Source: Entonaema liquescens
Lineage: Eukaryota > Ascomycota > Sordariomycetes > Xylariales > Xylariaceae
DNA length: 64,000 nt
Assembly (NCBI GenBank): GCA_902805475.1
Contig: CADCSX010000009.1
Location: forward strand, 1,054,001 to 1,118,000
Direction: 5' to 3'
The stretch's first letter is position 1, and every line of letters starts with the position of its first letter. Below the pieces are notes generated by a model, which saw nothing but the letters and a program-made list of their open reading frames with translations, had not been told where the DNA came from and did no database searches. Shown piece by piece: positions 1 through 10,404 of the stretch. A program made the translations under genes and the position numbers.

Positions 1-769
1 GAGAGTTAAGGCTGCGTTACACGGGGACGTGGCCCAGATACGGTAGGTTAACCCATGTCTCCAACCAATCAAAGCTTTAAGAGAGGACGTTTAGAGACAT
101 TTAAGTTGTAGCTGAAACATTGAAACCCTACTGCTGCTACTTCGCTACTGCCTTATTTCAGACGCACCTTTCCTCCCTAGCAATAGAACCGAATGTTCAG
201 TGGGTTCTTTTCAGGGACGAGGCCCCTAAAGTTTGGCAAGATCTTAGCATAATCGGGACATCTGTTCGCGATTCCACCTATTATAGACCATGTTAATACA
301 TTTTCATTCCTAGTTCGACGATAGCAACTTTCGATCTAGTCGTGTATCCCTGAACAAGCCTCGTAATACTTTCAAATTACTTTTATAAACTGCCGGGCAT
401 CGTACAGATTTTGGGGGGGGATTCGATGTGAGACTTACCACACGCAGGACCGGTCGGGGATAGGTTTTCTCCAAAGGTAATAGCTCGGGCGTATTATCCA
501 ATTCTAGACCACCAAAGCTCCAAAGGTGCTATGATGATACATACACCTTGCCTCTCGTTAAACTAACTTCATTCTTTTATTTTTGTTATATTTTTATTTT
601 TATTTTTATCTGATCCCTCCTTTACCTCTACCTTAAATACCGAACCCAGTAATACGATCTTGATGCCTCCCTAGGATCCGAATAATCGAAGGCATCGCGG
701 TACTCTCTTTCTCATATACAAGTCAGCTGAGCTGGCTGGCTGGACTTGAAGGATCGACGCGCGGGGCGT
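1..769. other. Intergenic, no gene seen
   Basis: No supportable gene. The open frames are short and lack family resemblance. A T-rich tract near 575-610 lies upstream of the transporter gene and may belong to its promoter. Confidence 0.5.
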
Positions 770-2859
770 ATGTATAACAAAATCCGGTTAGCCGAGGAAA
801 AAAAGGAATTGTCTGACGAAGGAAACTCGTTTGGTTCGTCGCTTAATAAAGTAAGGTTACCTAGTCCAGCCTTAAGCAAGCCACCCGAAGCGCCGCAGGA
901 CGGAAACGCAAGGAAGAAGCCCGCAAAGATGTCTCGCAGCAGTAGCCGCAAGACATCCTCAGACGCGGCTGGTGTTACAGCGCCCACTGTATTCGACGAC
1001 GAAGCTGTTAAGAGGGCCCGCGACGAGTACGCTCTTAATCCCATCGGTACTGGTTCCTCCAGCAAGTCTTCCCGTATTAAGGGCGGTCACTTGCGCCTAG
1101 CTTCCGACTCGACGGACGGCGACGACGACGAAGCTATCGCGGCCCGCATCGCTGCGGGACAGCCACGCGACACGGACAACTCTTCGATCGAAAATGGTGA
1201 TAGTATCACGTATAAGGTCTACAAGCGCCGGTGGTTTGGCCTCATACAACTAACGCTGCTCAATATCATCGTCAGTTGGGATGTAAGTTACCTTATTGTT
1301 TTCGTCTCAACTGGCTCGATCAGTGCAGCCTTGGAAGCAAGTTATGCGCCGCAAGATATACCTATATATTCCCCCCTCAGAAATGGGGGCAGAGAGATCT
1401 ACCAATCGGTAGTTATTTACCTCTTCATTATTCGCTTCTTTCTATGCCACAGCCTTACCTTTGCAGGATGTTGCATCACGGCAAAGGCAGCATTGTTGCT
1501 ACCTATTCTTTATCTGATATACCTAATACATAAAATGACGTGAGAATCTGACTGACCATCTATAACATCTAGTGGCTGACTTTCTCGCCTGTCTCTCAAT
1601 ATGCCGCCACTTACTACAACACTTCCGAGTCTGCGATCAACTGGTTCTCGACGGCGTTCCTGTTCTCCTTCGTCTTCATCTTCCCTGTTACCATCTATAC
1701 CCTTCATTGGGGTCCGAGGCCGTCTATCACCGCGGCGGCGGTGTTAATTCTCATTGGTAACTGGATCCGCTTCGCCGGGTCTTACTCCCGCGATGGAGGG
1801 ATGTACGGGCTCGTAATGTTCGGCCAGATTCTTACGGGGTTCGCCCAACCATTCGTGCTCAGTGCCCCCACCCGGTACTCCGATATGTGGTTCACGGATA
1901 GGGGCCGTGTTGGCGCCACCGCTCTGGCCAGTTTAGCAAATCCATTCGGTGCCGCTCTCGGGCAGCTCATCGTGCCGTTCATGGTTGCGGAGCCGGCTGA
2001 TATCTCCAGTGCCGTGCTCTACGTCGCTATCATTGTATGTACCCCTTTCGCGGTCTACTTTCCACCGTCGTACTAATCGAAACCCCAACCCTAGTGTTCT
2101 GTAGCTGCATTGCCATCCTTCTTTATCCCGACAAGGCCTCCCACTCCTCCGGGCCCATGGTGTTCCACGCCCAAGGCCTCCCTCCGGTCATCAGTGCAAC
2201 TCTTGAAATCCCTCGAGATCTGGCAGGTCCTAATCCCGTACGCCATCTACGTCGGCTTCTTCAACAGCATCTCCACGCTACTCAACCAGATCATGATGCC
2301 GTACGGGTTCTCGTCGGACGACGCGGGCATCGCTGGCGCTCTGCTCATCGTCGTTGGCCTCGTCGCTGCTGCTATATCCAGCCCCATCCTCGACCGTACC
2401 AAGGCCTTCATCCTCGCTATCAAGGTCGCCGTCCCGCTTATCGCCCTGTCCTACCTGGCTTTCATATGGATGCCCGGCACCCGCGATCTTGCGGGCCCGT
2501 ACGCCGTGCTTTCTGTTCTCGGCGCCTCGAGTTTCTCCCTCCTGCCCGTTGCACTGGAGTTCTTGTGCGAACTGGGCCATCCGATGAGCCCGGAAGTTAC
2601 GTCGACCATCGCATGGGCAGGCGGACAACTATTGGGGGGTCTTTTCATCATCATTAGCGATGCCCTCAAAGCAGGCGAGACGGCAGACCCGCCGTTCCAC
2701 ATGTACAATGCCCTCGTATTTACGGCGGTCGTTTCCCTGGTCGCGGTCGTCCCGGTCATGGCGCTCGGCATGTTTGGCCGCGCGGACAAGTTGACTATTA
2801 GACGGATGGCGAGCGGGAATAGTACTTCCACGCAGGTTCCGAGCGAGAGCCCGGCGTGA
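770..2859 (+). CDS. MFS transporter, FLVCR/DIRC2-like
   Basis: Three exons: 770-1282, 1573-2034 and 2095-2859. Introns are 1283-1572 (GTAAGT, long at 290 bp) and 2035-2094 (GTATGT, branch site TACTAAT). The junctions are in phase and give the family-typical run SWDWLTFSPVSQYAATYYN across exons 1/2. The N-terminus is a Ser- and charge-rich cytosolic tail of about 140 residues; the rest is hydrophobic, with many membrane segments as in a 12-helix MFS carrier. A PTRPPTPPGP loop opens exon 3, as in fungal proteins annotated as cell surface receptor/MFS transporter FLVCR. Animal FLVCR proteins carry heme or choline; the fungal substrate is unknown. The start is uncertain: ATG 770 gives 579 aa and ATG 929 gives 526 aa (in frame, better context). 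The gene converges on ERG27. The name reflects an animal virus receptor, but this is an ordinary fungal transporter. Confidence 0.88.
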
Positions 2860-3603
2860 TATGAAACTATAATGGGTTCATGACGGTAAGGGGGCGGCTT
2901 GTTTGACGCAATTGGATGGGTTTTCTTCTTTTTAGGTCGGATGGATGGATGGGAAGCCCCGTGGTGGTGTCTGGGTCTGGTAGGTGGGCGGTTTACTACA
3001 ATACGGCACGCGGATTGGGAAAGGCTAATCTGGGGAAGGATATGGATGTGGATAAAGACTTGGAATCGAGCACGATTCCTGTCGCTCTTATCTGGCTACA
3101 TCTTTGTCTGCTCCGGCCCAGCCTAGCCCAAGCAATCAGATGGTTTTTAGACCGTTTCGCTGCGAGTCGCCGGTCTATTTTATTCGCGGCGCGGTGGACA
3201 CGGGAAGACTGGAGGGACGATATCCACGTCTTCATGGTTTTGTTTTTATTGTTTACTTATTAGTTGATTAGTAGTAGTGTGTTATTACCGTATGTATATA
3301 TACCCTTCGTGCGAATCGAGTACATTTACTTCTACTCGTATTCGAGATCACACATACAGAACTTTTAACTAGTAAATACTTCATAAGAATAGCGTATCTT
3401 TCTGGAATTCATTTTATGTAGGCAGTTTTGCTAATGCAAATGCAATACAGATTATTAGTTGTATAAGGTACTCAGGGCTCGGGGTATATAATACGATGCC
3501 CGGGGGCAGGTGGGTGGATAGTTACCTGAGCAATGCTATCCCTTTATTACACGTTTACGCAAAACTCCCACTTCTTTCAGCATTACTACCATTTCCGGTC
3601 TAT
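2860..3603. other. Convergent 3' intergenic region
   Basis: This lies between two converging genes and holds their 3' ends. Nothing gene-like is seen. Confidence 0.5.
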
Positions 3604-5078
3604 CTACTTCCCCTCCCCAAGCGCCTCCTCCCAAGCCTTTCGCAGCCTCTCGAGCTCAGCCCAGCACTTGCGCCCATCCTCCTCGAACTGCTCACGCTTC
3701 TCCTCCGTCAAGTCCTCGGCATCCCACCTGCGGCCCTTGAGCTTGTGCAGGACGCCGGGTGTAGGGTCGCGCCTGAGCACGTCGCGGGTCTCGATCTTGC
3801 CTTCCCAGCCCCAGCCGTCGACCTCCGATTTCTTGGGGGCGACACGACCGGACCGCGCCGCGCTGGTGCCCCACTTGACGCGCTCGGCGTTGAGCTCGTC
3901 GAGGGAGTCCTGGTCGGCAAGGGCTAGCCAGGTGGGCGCGCAGGCGCCGAGGTAGGGCTCCACGGGGTGCCAGGGGGAGCCGAGCCAGCGCGCAAGGTAC
4001 ATGGCGGCGTAGTAGGCCCAGTAGAGAATCCAATTGAGGGGGAAGAGTGGGGTGCAGACGACGCCGGGGTGAGAGAGGTAGAAGCGCGGTTTTATGGGTT
4101 TGTCGGCGGTGGCGGGGGACGAGAAGTATAGAGAGGATACATTTTGCACGCTGGGGAGATCTTCGGTCAGGCAGAGGAGATCGGTTATGCGCTTGCTGCT
4201 CTCGTATGGGGGCTTGTATTGCCGGGCCTGGAAATCGTCGAAGCTGAGATGTTCGTGGCCGGCGTCTATAGTACTTGTCCATATAACTCGGCCCCGCGGC
4301 TCGTTTGGTTGCGAGCGGCTTAGTAGCGGTAAAAGCTCATGGGCGAGGACATAGTGCCCGAAAACATTGGCGCAGAAGACTTCGGCCAACTCAGGTGGTG
4401 GCGTCTTTAGATCGGCTGCTGAATCTCCAAGAAGCTTCTGCTGGTCGAGTGTAGCAGCGGGTAAAGCCTTCTTAAAGATAGGGAACGTACATGATTGTAC
4501 GATCCCAACTTGGGCGAATTGCTTTGCAAACAGGAGCCAGTCTAGACCAGACCAGCCACCAATACCTGCATTGAAGATGGCGGCATCGAGACGAGGTATT
4601 TTAACATCTTTAACTAATCCGGTCGGGTCGCTCACTGTGCTGTGGACTAATTGCTTCGCCGCGCCGTATATCGAACGGAGATTGCATAGGTCGACTTGAA
4701 TGCTGAGGATGTGAACTCGAGAGATGGCAGTCCGAGGATCGTAATCGTGGCCCGCTCGAGACCGAAGCTGCTGGGAGGTGTTGGCCGTCTTCTTCAAGTG
4801 AGCGCGGAGGGAGAGGATGGTATCGCGAGACTTGGAAATGGAGCGTGTCGTAGGTATGAGAATTAGATGCGAGGATAGAGATCGTGAAGCGAGGAACTCG
4901 TCGATTAATCGCTGACCGATACCAAGACCGACACCACTATATAGTCCTTCGTCTAAGATACAGTACTCCTCGGTGTGAGTTCCCACGTGGCATAAGAAAG
5001 CGCATACCTATTAGCTCCTGTAAGTAGGACGAAGAACTGTTCGTGACTCGCGGCGGTTGACCACGGTGGAGACGCCAT
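3604..5078 (-). CDS. ERG27: 3-ketosteroid reductase, ERG27
   Basis: Short-chain dehydrogenase that reduces the 3-keto group of sterol intermediates during C-4 demethylation in ergosterol synthesis, normally bound to the ER with ERG25/26/28. Two exons: 5078-5008 and 4936-3604, 467 aa. The 71-bp intron (5007-4937) sits inside the NADPH-binding glycine motif: exon 1 ends in LTGAN and the split serine codon leads into SGVGLGIGQR. Without the splice the motif is lost. Also visible are NAG near the expected SDR position (FNAGIGG), an SDR-like YxxxK (YESSK, in the PPYESSKRIT stretch) preceded by a Ser/Thr run (WTSTID), and a hydrophobic segment (NWILYWAYYAAMYLA) fitting membrane association. The C-terminus is charged. 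The length suits fungal Erg27. It converges on the upstream transporter. Confidence 0.93.
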
Positions 5079-6136
5079 CGTCGGCTAGGCTAGGTACTTG
5101 GAATACCTTTCCCAAGTAGAGTACCTATTGGTAACCCTAGACGCAAATATACAAACGTATATGATATATGTTATTAGAAATTGGGTGATTTGCTTGTTCC
5201 CCCCTACAGACACGCGGTGCAACTGTGATGATTAGGCAATAATAGATTGAATTAAGGCGGTCAGAACAGGCGAAATCTACAAAAAAAAAAAAAAAAAGAA
5301 ACAAGAACCCTGAACAATCCAGATTCAAGGTGGAGCGATGGGCGTTCGGGATCAAGTGGAGTCCCGCAGCGTAACATCGCAAATGGTGAGAGGATACCTA
5401 GCTTCCGAGTATGATTCCATCTTGGAAGTTTGTCAGTTCATGTTACAATGTCTGTTCCAAGTTTTTAGGGTGGTTTATTAGATCGGAATAATGCATGGAA
5501 ACTTTAATGATTGCAATAAGTTTCGGGGAAAGTGGTGTGCTACCTATTACCCATCAAGCTGACATATCATCTATGTATCCGGTACGTCATTAGTTAGGTA
5601 CATCGAGTACATAGTTACCTAATCAATACCTACCTATGTTTGAATACTATTTCTTAGCTGTGTAACATAGGTATTTCAATGGCTGCTTATAGGCCTATAA
5701 AAGTTATTAATCGGTCATAATGCATTGTAGACATGTCAATAATAATAAGACATGTTCGGTGGCGTACCTACAATGCTGCACGTACGGAGCAAAGAACCCG
5801 TGGCGTACGGACCCTGTACTATGCGTAGAAATAGGGCGCAACGCCAACCTCGGCAGGTCTAATATAAGTGCCTAGGTGCGCAAACTAGAACAATTTGCTT
5901 GACTTACACGTGCTCAGCTCAGGAGTAAGTTATCTTGCGTTGTTTAATGACAGGTCTAACTAGCCGCCCTATTATTTCTTTACTTGATAGCTATATTACA
6001 AAAAAAAAAAAAAAAAAAAAAAAGGATTTAACTATTAGAAATATAACATTACAGTAAGACCGAGTGGAGAGATGAAGAGATGAACCTCGGGTGGTTATCA
6101 CGATATGTATAAAATTTAAGGTTCTTGTGTAGGATT
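5079..6136. other. Intergenic, A-runs only
   Basis: No gene is supported. Two long A-runs occur, about 17 nt at 5281 and 23 nt at 6001. The rest is moderately AT-rich unique sequence with short TAGGTA-type motifs (5590-5680). Confidence 0.5.
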
Positions 6137-6145
6137 AGATCGCCA
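6137..6145. repeat. Left target-site duplication (9 bp)
   Basis: AGATCGCCA here is repeated exactly at 6760-6768, immediately outside the opposite inverted repeat. A 9-bp duplication is typical of Mutator-like (MULE) insertions. Confidence 0.9.
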
Positions 6146-6208
6146 CGGTAACGTTAAAATCAAAGGTAAATTTTAATAAAATCAAAACCCATCCACTTTT
6201 CCACGTGA
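6146..6208 (+). repeat. Left terminal inverted repeat
   Basis: 63 bp, pairing with 6698-6759. Its inner end carries CACGTG at 6202-6207. Confidence 0.9.
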
Positions 6209-6697
6209 CATAAGCCACGGAAAGCCACCACAGCCACGTAAAAAAGGCCCGTTCACTCACGTTTCCCCATGTACGTACTCCACTCGCATTGTAACGGTAA
6301 TATGTTTTCAAAATTTTTAATTTTTTAAATTTAATAAAAAAAAATATATAAAAAGAAATAAATTATTTAAAAATATAAAAAAATTATATAAAATTTATTT
6401 AAAAAATAAACAATTTTAATAATTAAAAATTATATTATATTTTAATTTTTTTATAATTTAAATATTTATTTTAAAATTTTTATAAAATAAATATATTATA
6501 TATAATTATAAAAAAAATCGGAAAAATTTCGGAAATTTTTAAATTAATTTTATTATTTTTTAATATATTATTAATAAAATTAAAATATTTTTTATATAAT
6601 TTTTAAATTATCATTCGATTTTATATAAATATATTTAATATTTTTTTATTTTAAATAATCATAATAATAATCGAGTTGTCACAGTGGTTGCGGTATA

Positions 6698-6759
6698 TCA
6701 CGTGAAAAGTGGATGGGTTTTGATTTTATTAAAATTTACCTTTGATTTTAAGGTTACCG
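6698..6759 (-). repeat. Right terminal inverted repeat
   Basis: 62 bp, reverse complement of the left repeat with one mismatch and a one-base gap. Its inner end is the palindrome TCACGTGA. Confidence 0.9.
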
Positions 6760-6768
6760 AGATCGCCA
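6760..6768. repeat. Right target-site duplication (9 bp)
   Basis: AGATCGCCA, identical to 6137-6145. Confidence 0.9.
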
Positions 6769-7230
6769 GGGACCCTTCTCCTTCCCTTACAGGCCTTTAA
6801 TAGGGAGATAAGCTGATTCGGTATTATTCAGTACATACTCCCCGTTCGGTATTCTTAGCACTCAAATAGGTTACTGAATTATTATTGGGTGGAACGTCAT
6901 CTTCATCTCGCTTCCTTCGGCCTGCCTTACGTACTTTATCATCTTATTTTTTCTTTTTCTCTCTGGATCACGACCTTATAACCTACACCATACACACCAC
7001 CCATTGTCCATTGTTTGCTATTTTCATCGTTACTCAACTTTACCTATAATAATAAAGTCATAATTACTCGTTCGGTTACACATACATACCATAACATCAT
7101 AGTCGAACGATCTGCGCTATCAGTGTAATATCCTATTCGACTTGATAAAACGCGATCGCGGCCACATCCGATTTTCCATAACTCCCACTATACCTTCGTT
7201 CTGGTTTTCGAATTGTCAACCGTTTGCAAG
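6769..7230. promoter_or_regulatory. Putative promoter/leader of small membrane gene
   Basis: 460 bp between the transposon and the next start codon. A T/C-rich stretch (6895-6965) and an A/C-rich stretch (6975-7100) resemble fungal leaders. No specific operator is recognised. The transposon ends about 470 bp from the ATG. Confidence 0.35.
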
Positions 7231-7651
7231 ATGAACAAATTACCAATAGACCTAGCCATGACTCGGTTCGCACATACTCTTCAGACTGGTTTACTACCTG
7301 ACCAAGTCTGGATGGTTATTAGCTGGATAGCCTTTCTTTTTGTGCGTCTCAATTCCTTATGCTCTCGCTCCTCCACAATTTACTAACATCTACGTCTAGA
7401 AATTAGCCAGCTTAGCTTTTGCTGTCCCTGTTCTAAGCTTGGTCATTTTTGATTTTTGCCTTTGGATCTACCGACTGAATCAACCTCAGCCTCAGAATGC
7501 CTCGCGAACAAATCGCATCTCGCGCAAGGCTACCGGTCATAGCGCTAATTCAACTTCACCCACAAATGACATTGGCTCCGCGACAGCTTTAGCTGGCGAC
7601 CCGACTACGAGCCAGAAGCGTACCGTCTACTCGGGTCAGGCGAACGAATAG
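7231..7651 (+). CDS. Small membrane protein, unknown
   Basis: Two exons, 7231-7341 and 7400-7651, with a 58-bp GTGCGT...TAG intron; 120 aa. The family is not recognised. Residues about 24-60 are strongly hydrophobic (WMVISWIAFLF joined across the splice to KLASLAFAVPVLSLVIFDF), enough for one long or two short membrane helices. A polar Ser/Thr/Asn/Gln-rich tail of about 55 residues follows. The splice joins two hydrophobic blocks in phase, which supports the model. It converges on HOM6, with only 84 bp between stop codons, so the 3' UTRs probably overlap. It could be a conserved orphan small membrane protein. Confidence 0.6.
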
Positions 7652-7735
7652 TCTCAATATATATAGCCCGCCACAATAAAACCGCAACAACCGTATACAA
7701 TAACACTTGGATATATTTTTGTGTCTCTTCCTTGA

Positions 7736-8896
7736 CTACGAAATTTGGGATAGTACTTTGATCAGATCGCTGGTGACTCCCATTGCCGTCACCTCTCCTC
7801 CGGCGCCGGCGCCTTGTATGATTAGAGGATTTGCGCCGTACCGTTTGGTGTAGAAACTAATGATGTTGTCGCTTCCTTTGAGGGCCGCGATGGGGTGCGA
7901 TTTGTCGAACGTTTCCAGTCCGACTTTAACGGCCTTGGTACCTACGTCAATGCTTCCCACAAATCTAACCACTTTGCCTTGCTTTTCCGCTGCCAATTTG
8001 GTTTCCTCCATTTGAGAGTCAAATTCGGGCAGCCTCTGTAAAAATTCGTCCCCACTCGCAACAGACTCCAGCTCCTTCGGGATCAAGCTCTGCACGGGGA
8101 ATGAAGTGGGGGATTCGACAGGGAGGCCGGCCAATCGCGCAAGTATCGTCAGCTTCCTAGCCACATCAAGTCCGTTTAGATCATCCCGTGGGTCTGGCTC
8201 TGTGTAGCCCAATTCCTTCGCCCGTTTGACTTCGGCAGACCATTTGCCACCGGATCCCTCGACCGGAGCAAAAGAGTTGAAGAGGAAGGACATTGTACCG
8301 CTGAATACACCTTCGATCTTAGTTACCTCGTCGCCAGTCTCCACAAGGTCTTTAAGCGTCGAGATAACAGGGAGACCAGCCCCGACGGAGGACTCATGGT
8401 ACACCTTAGCTCCAGACGTAGCAGCCGCCGTAAAGATATCCTGCCATAGCTTATACGAACCCGAGAAGGCCTTCTTGTTCGGCGTGACAATGCTGATGCC
8501 ACGGCTTAAGAAGAGGGGGTAGGTGTCAGCTACGTCTTGGGAACTAGTGTTGTCCACAAGAATAACCTTCGAAGGTGCCGCAGCCAGGTAATCGGCCACC
8601 TGGGGCAAGTCCAAGGGGGACTTAGTCGAGGCCGCGAGTTCCTGAAGGACGTTCTCGGTAGCTACAGAGTAGTCGCCATTGAAGAGTGCCTTCTTGCTGG
8701 TCGATATATAGCAGAGGCTCAACTTAGGGGTCGGTCGTCTTTTCGAGAGGGCTTCGAATTGGGAAAGGAAGCATTTGCCAACCCCTCCAGCACCTTTTAA
8801 AGTAAATAATTAGCCAATTGAATCATTATTTAGGTCTGTTCTTTTAGTTGGTAACTTACCAATGATTGCCACGAATACCTTATTAGTTGCTGCCAT
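7736..8896 (-). CDS. HOM6: Homoserine dehydrogenase, HOM6
   Basis: Reduces aspartate semialdehyde to homoserine, the branch point to threonine and methionine. Two exons: 8896-8860 (37 nt) and 8793-7736, 364 aa, with a 66-bp intron (GTAAGT). The splice completes the nucleotide-binding loop VAIIGAGGVGKCFLSQF at the N-terminus. The central region holds ALFNGDYSV, the NAD-loop region VDNTSSQDVADTYP, SIVTPNKKAFSG (with the catalytic-region lysine), YHESSVGAGLPVISTL, and GTMSFLFNSF followed by EPDPRDDLNGLDVARK, all standard for monofunctional fungal enzymes. The length matches yeast Hom6 (about 359 aa); there is no ACT or aspartokinase fusion. It is divergent from the CCDC174-like gene across 379 bp. 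Confidence 0.97.
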
Positions 8897-9275
8897 ATTG
8901 CTAGTAGACAATCTTTATACTTCAAAGAAAACTCGTACTTCTCTACTTGTAAGTAAAATGTATTTTGCAAGCTTTCAATCAGGGACGTGGGGTAATTTTA
9001 TGAAGACGTAAGGCCGATGACGGCTTTCGCGGGGCATTTCAAGGCCTAAACTACAGTGGACTTTAAGTGGATCAATTGAACCACGGGAAGCTACAAGCCT
9101 TGTCGGGAACTGCCATTCAGCTTTAGGTTTAGGTTAGCTATTCCACCTTACGTATAAGCTGGCGCCATCCCGCCTTCACCAAACGGCGTTTAACTATTAC
9201 AACATTCTTTCATATCCCGAACACCATAAGCCGATTTGTGAAACTACTTGGTTTTACACGCAATCCCCGTTTGAA
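8897..9275. promoter_or_regulatory. Divergent promoter, HOM6 / CCDC174-like
   Basis: 379 bp separate two divergent start codons, so both promoters and leaders must lie here. No Gcn4-type TGACTCA was noticed. Confidence 0.5.
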
Positions 9276-10404
9276 ATGCCACAAGATCCGAATCTTTACG
9301 GGCAGAGACCCGCTAAACGGCAAAAGAAGGAGATCCCGCTCTCGAGCTCCCTCGACTTCGCCTCTCAACTGACCTCTCTCCTCTCGACGTCCGCTTCCGA
9401 CCCGTCATCAGCATCGTCCTCCACAGCAGCGTTCGGCCGCGCCCGCCCTTCGAAAAATAAAGATGATATATTTTCCATCAAGGCGAAGCGGAAAGCGGCC
9501 TCTTCCACAGACAAGGACGGTAAGGATGGTGCAAAGATCCAGCTCAAAGAGGTCCGCGGCACCGAGGACGAGAAGCAGGACTTGGCGCGTGCCCGTCGCA
9601 AGATGGAAGAAAAGGCGCGACTATACGCCGCCATGAAGCGCGGGGACTACATCGCGAAAGAAGGCGAGACGGCACCGCTCGTCGACTTCGACCGCAAGTG
9701 GGCAGAACAACATCCCGAGGACGACAACAACAACAACAATGCGTACTCGAGTTCCGGGACAGACGACGACGAGTCAGACGCGGACCAGGAAATGGTCGAA
9801 TTCAAAGACGAGTTCGGCCGCACGCGCCGCGCGACACGGGCCGAGGTAGCGCGCCTCGAACGGCGGCAACACCGCAGCGCGCTGGGCGCCGCGGAACTCG
9901 AGAGCATGGCGGCGAAGCCCACCAAGGCGCCCGAGAAGCTGATCTTCGGCGACGTGGTCCAGTCGGCGGCGTTCAACCCGGAGGACTCGACGCTCGACAA
10001 GATGGAGGACCTGGCGGCCCGGCGGGACAAATCGCCTACGCCGCCGCCCGACACGCACTTCGACGGGCGGGCGGAGATCCGGACGAAGGGCGTGGGGTTC
10101 TACCAGTTCAGCCAGGATAAGGAGGTGCGGAGGGGGAGATGGAGGCGTTGGAAAGGAGAGGGAGACTACGGAACGGGTGAGGAGGGAGAGGGAGGAGGTC
10201 AGGGAGAAGAGGAGGCGGGAGATCGAGGAGCGGAGGAAGAGGATTGGGGAGAGGCGCGCAGAGAAGTTGGCCGAGAGCTTTTTGGATGGGCTGGCGGGGG
10301 AGATGGGGACTCCTGGGCCGGGAGGGAAGGGCAAGGAGGGAGAGGAGAAGGAGGAGGGGAGGGATCTAGGGAAGAGGAGGAGGAAAGGTGATACTGCTTC
10401 GTGA
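9276..10404 (+). CDS. CCDC174-family (DUF4078) protein, frame disrupted
   Basis: Resembles the CCDC174/DUF4078 family, nuclear coiled-coil proteins of poorly known function linked to RNA processing in animals. Seen: a basic N-terminus (PAKRQKKE), Ser-rich stretch, charged helices, an acidic tract, DEFGRTRRATRAEVARLERR, and the hallmark KGVGFYQFS near residue 272. The reading frame breaks after FSQDKE. The original frame runs to 10391 as improbable Gly/Glu/Arg-rich sequence, while the next frame (10177-10404) gives a normal coiled coil (REREEVREKRRREIEERRK, then AEKLAESFLDGL). Two one-base losses, in the G run 10132-10136 and the A run 10152-10154, would account for this through a short GEMEALE segment. 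The repaired span would code for 376 aa. Assembly error is more likely than pseudogenisation. Confidence 0.75.

Larger units (their letters stand above)
6146..6759. mobile_element. Non-autonomous Mutator-like MITE
   Basis: A 614-bp element. The left terminal inverted repeat (6146-6208, 63 bp) begins CGGTAACG and ends CCACGTGA. The right repeat (6698-6759, 62 bp) is its reverse complement with one substitution at position 8 and one single-base gap. Exact 9-bp duplications flank it (6137-6145 and 6760-6768). It encodes no protein. The interior has about 90 bp of normal composition (6210-6300) and then about 360 bp that is nearly all A/T (6303-6665). Long TIRs and a 9-bp duplication fit the MULE superfamily; the mobilising transposase is not in this window. 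The near-identity of the TIRs and the perfect duplication suggest fairly recent insertion. Confidence 0.88.

Noticed and set aside
770..2859. A viral receptor or viral gene
   Set aside because: The FLVCR name comes from animal homologues; the gene is an ordinary fungal MFS transporter with introns.
6303..6665. Mitochondrial insertion or centromere-like AT block
   Set aside because: It sits exactly between transposon inverted repeats with a target duplication, which explains it better.
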